Shown piece by piece: positions 61,445 through 64,000 of a stretch of DNA of 64,000 bases; positions within the stretch are counted from its first letter, which is position 1, and each line of letters begins with the position of its first letter. Source of the DNA: Antedon bifida (Eukaryota; Echinodermata; Crinoidea; Comatulida; Antedonidae); assembly GCA_963402885.1 (NCBI GenBank), contig OY727101.1, positions 15,228,417 through 15,292,416 on the forward strand, written 5' to 3'. The translations under genes were made by a program, and so were the position numbers. The notes beneath the pieces are model-generated. The model was not told the DNA's origin and searched no databases. It worked only from the letters and a program-made list of their open reading frames with translations.

Positions 61445-61998
61445 TTAAAGATGTATTGTCCCTTGAAACACAAAAAATGAAGGTCAAAATATTCTAAATT
61501 TAAATTGGCCATATCAAAGTAATATTAAAGTTATTCACTTTAAGTCGAAAATTTGAGCCAAAAACAACAAGTTTACGTAATTAACAGGTAAATTAATTTG
61601 ATTACATTTCGTCTGGAAAATCGTCACGAGCGAAAGTAAACAAAGATTTCAAACCACGAGTAAGCATTATGCATGATGCTAATTAGGATTGTTTACAACT
61701 CGTCACGATTGAGAAGGTGTTCTCACACAGATCGCGAGAAAGTTTTATGATTATGCATACAGAGTAGCCAAACAAGCGCGTTGCATTATGAGATATGTTT
61801 TGATCAAAAACTTTGACTGGAAGTCAAAGTTATTTTTTGGACAAAAAAACGTCTGTATTTCAGTTAAATGATTTTTTTTCCCACTAATTTTTGGTGAAAG
61901 TTAATAACTATTATGATACTTCAAAATGACCCACTTTTTTTCGAAATCTTTTATTTTTTATTTTTTTGGAATTAGTCAAAGGGACAATACATCTTTAA
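61445..61998 (-). mobile_element. MITE family M4, young copy, inverted
   Basis: Same borders as 34200 and 39676 but the interior runs in the opposite direction (begins '...tgaaacacaaaaaatgaagg', ends '...ggaattagtcaaagggac'). Confidence 0.92.
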
Positions 61999-63861
61999 CA
62001 TTATTTTTCAACTTTTTGTTTTTATTAAATAATCGTCTGACTCTTATTACAGTCCTTATAGTAGAATGTCTTAATACATATTACAATACATTGTGATAAT
62101 GTTATAATGGTTTTAGATTGAATGCATATTTAATGGTCTTTTCAACACATGTTTACTTTTTTTTATCATAACGCATTCGTGTGCAACTGTTTTAAAAGTG
62201 AAATTTTCAAATAAACTTCTTTTTTTTTATAACTTGTTTTGTTGACTGCACGTGTCTCAAAGACAAACCGCATTCGATTTTGTTTTATTAGATCACGATT
62301 TGTTTTATTCAAATCAATGGATTAGATCACAAATTGTTATTTATATTTTCTTATTACGGAAGCATTGATCATATTCCTATGTACATTGTATAAGATTATT
62401 ATGACATTATTATATATAATGTTATAGTAATTTATTAATTTCATAATTGAATGATTTGATTGTCATTGATGACTTAATTCATTAATTACCACATAAATAA
62501 TTATTATCATTCGATTTGCTATTCGGAATGGAAATTGCACACCGTGGTCATAAGCTAGATTAACTGGGTCATAGGCGGGATATAGGCCTAGGCGTAGGCG
62601 ACATAAGTAAGTGGCAAACGCGGCCTAAGCTGGTAAAGTGTGAGGGGCAGCAAACGACCATGAGTGCAGTCGGTAGCCTAAGTAACAGCCTGATGGCTAG
62701 ATTGTAACAGGCCTAGATCGGTTCAGATCACCCATAGGCCTATACAGTTATAGAAGAGAATTAAAATGAAATCGTCAATCTACTTTAAAAGTAAGTTAAT
62801 TTATTTTTTATATTAGCCATTGGGCTACAGTATTTTTATGTCAAAGATCAATACATTTTGCGCGCAATTCTGATGGTGCCTTGCAGAAGTCGGCCTACAA
62901 TTTACATAAAAAGACTTACCTGAGCTTATAATTATAACATATAATTATATATCAACAAAATTGGGGCAAGAAAATAAGCTTATTATTTTATTATTTATCG
63001 CCTGAATAACTGTTATTATATGCAGACATGTCGGTATTCGCGTGGGATTGTTAGTATGTGTACTGTGGGTGTATTTTGACACAATTTATTGTCAGACTTG
63101 TATTGGTCAAACCATTGCTTGAATTTGTTTTCTGTCGAATTTGAAAAACAATATTGTACAATAACCATAACCTAAATAATTTCTAGACAAATTCACATTT
63201 TACAGGAATCAAAGTCTAGAGACAAAAACGTATATCATAGGCCAATCACTGTTATCGGAAAAATAAATTCGCCATGATAAATTGAATGCAAAGGGAATTG
63301 AAATTAAATTAAATTAATTACTAGTTTTATATTCATAGTAATAATGGAATAATATCGTCTTTGTATTTTATTTATTTATTATTTTCAAAGTGGTACGAAC
63401 AAAAATATTTAATTTAAATAATTGTTTGTATCGTACAAAGATACCCACCCAGAGCGGTTTTCAAATGTAGTTTAATACCTTCCTAGGACCATTCCTGTCG
63501 TCCTGATACCCATGTTGTGTGTGGATGCGTGAAATAAAAAATGTACAACCATGGAAAATAAATTTTTTTTTTCTATATGTATAGAAGAACAAACGTACAA
63601 AAAGCTCTCTCTCCTTTAATGTAGGCCATGTTGTAAAGAAAACTAAACGTTAGTAGTGTCCTGGGTCTCGTACATATTTTTACAAACATTCTTGGTTGCT
63701 TCTGACCACATTTCATCTTTTAAATATATAATATTTGCATTGATTTATTTGATAAATGTATTCGTATTAATATGCTATCATAAACGCACTATTCTATACA
63801 TTTAAAAACCTACCGTACACCGCTTGGCATACGATTCTCTTACTGTATCTTGGTTTCTCCG

Positions 63862-63988
63862 ATCCAGTATCTTCCCTAACAGCATGTATCGCCTAGTATC
63901 TTGACATAACTCTTAACCTCTCCTTATAATACAGGCACATGTGAACCTATGAGATGCTGTATTGCCGAATATTTCTATGATACTGGGA
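63862..63988. repeat. Fold-back repeat, second copy
   Basis: It contains 'atgtatcgcctagtatc', then 'gacataactcttaacc', 'gagatgctgtattgccgaat' and 'tctatgatactggga', collinear with 13350-13505. Confidence 0.65.
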
Positions 63989-64000
63989 TAGTAATTGTCG

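Larger units (their letters stand above)
56782..64000. other. Segment upstream of FGF-like gene C to the window end
   Basis: 7.2 kb. Next to the gene lies an interrupted direct repeat around an M1 remnant (56851-57079). Further along are an old M4 copy (57360-57537), a 63-bp minisatellite (57545-57830), a 629-bp MITE (58880-59508), an M3 copy (61101-61262), an M4 copy (61445-61998) and a fold-back repeat (63862-63988). 59520-61090 and 62000-63860 are AT-rich without recognisable content, apart from near-repeated 'ttataacattgaatgtaag' phrases at about 60179 and 60291. No fourth FGF-like exon is seen. Confidence 0.6.

Overview
This is a 64 kb piece of an AT-rich animal genome. It has large introns, GT-AG splice junctions, many short non-autonomous transposons and several minisatellites. 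Nothing in it looks bacterial or viral. The gene content (a Spec3/stum pair, TMEM26 and an FGF cluster) together with the very frequent palindromic octamer TAGGCCTA suggests a marine invertebrate deuterostome, most likely an echinoderm. The species call is inference.

Six protein-coding genes can be built exon by exon. (1) On the + strand at 162-3971 and 5269-7739 lie two tandem Spec3/stum-family genes. Each has three exons, the last two are 195 nt and 80 nt in both copies, and all introns are phase 1. (2) On the - strand at 21721-14181 lies a three-exon TMEM26 gene (339 aa) with a 5.9 kb first intron. (3) On the - strand at 28727-26804, 44107-40983 and 56781-53957 lie three head-to-tail copies of a divergent, secreted fibroblast-growth-factor-like gene. 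Each has three exons, a 107-nt middle exon, and intron phases 1 and 0. They encode 219, 197 and 211 aa.

The FGF-like cluster is the most interesting content. The intron positions and the beta-trefoil core are those of FGFs (by eye nearest the FGF9/16/20 type). However, the C-terminal glycine box that helps bind heparan sulfate is degenerate, two cysteines are fixed in all three copies, and the N-termini carry signal peptides. This looks like a lineage-specific ligand expansion.

The remaining roughly 80% is intronic or intergenic. Recurring families are: a ~150-bp MITE with AGCTCTGTCTACA ends (6 copies); a ~530-bp MITE bounded by TTAAAGATGTATTGTCCC (3 young and about 4 old copies, one ending 19 bp from an FGF splice donor); a GGTCGGTC-containing dispersed repeat (9 copies, two of them ~580 bp long); large fold-back elements at 24911-25733 and 33375-33791; tRNA-derived SINEs with a shared core; and minisatellites with units of 17, 22, 63 and ~92 bp. 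No rRNA, CRISPR, intact autonomous transposon or reverse transcriptase was found. All coordinates were read by eye, so repeat edges are good to about 10 bp. Exon edges rest on splice-site consensus, reading-frame continuity and agreement between paralogues.
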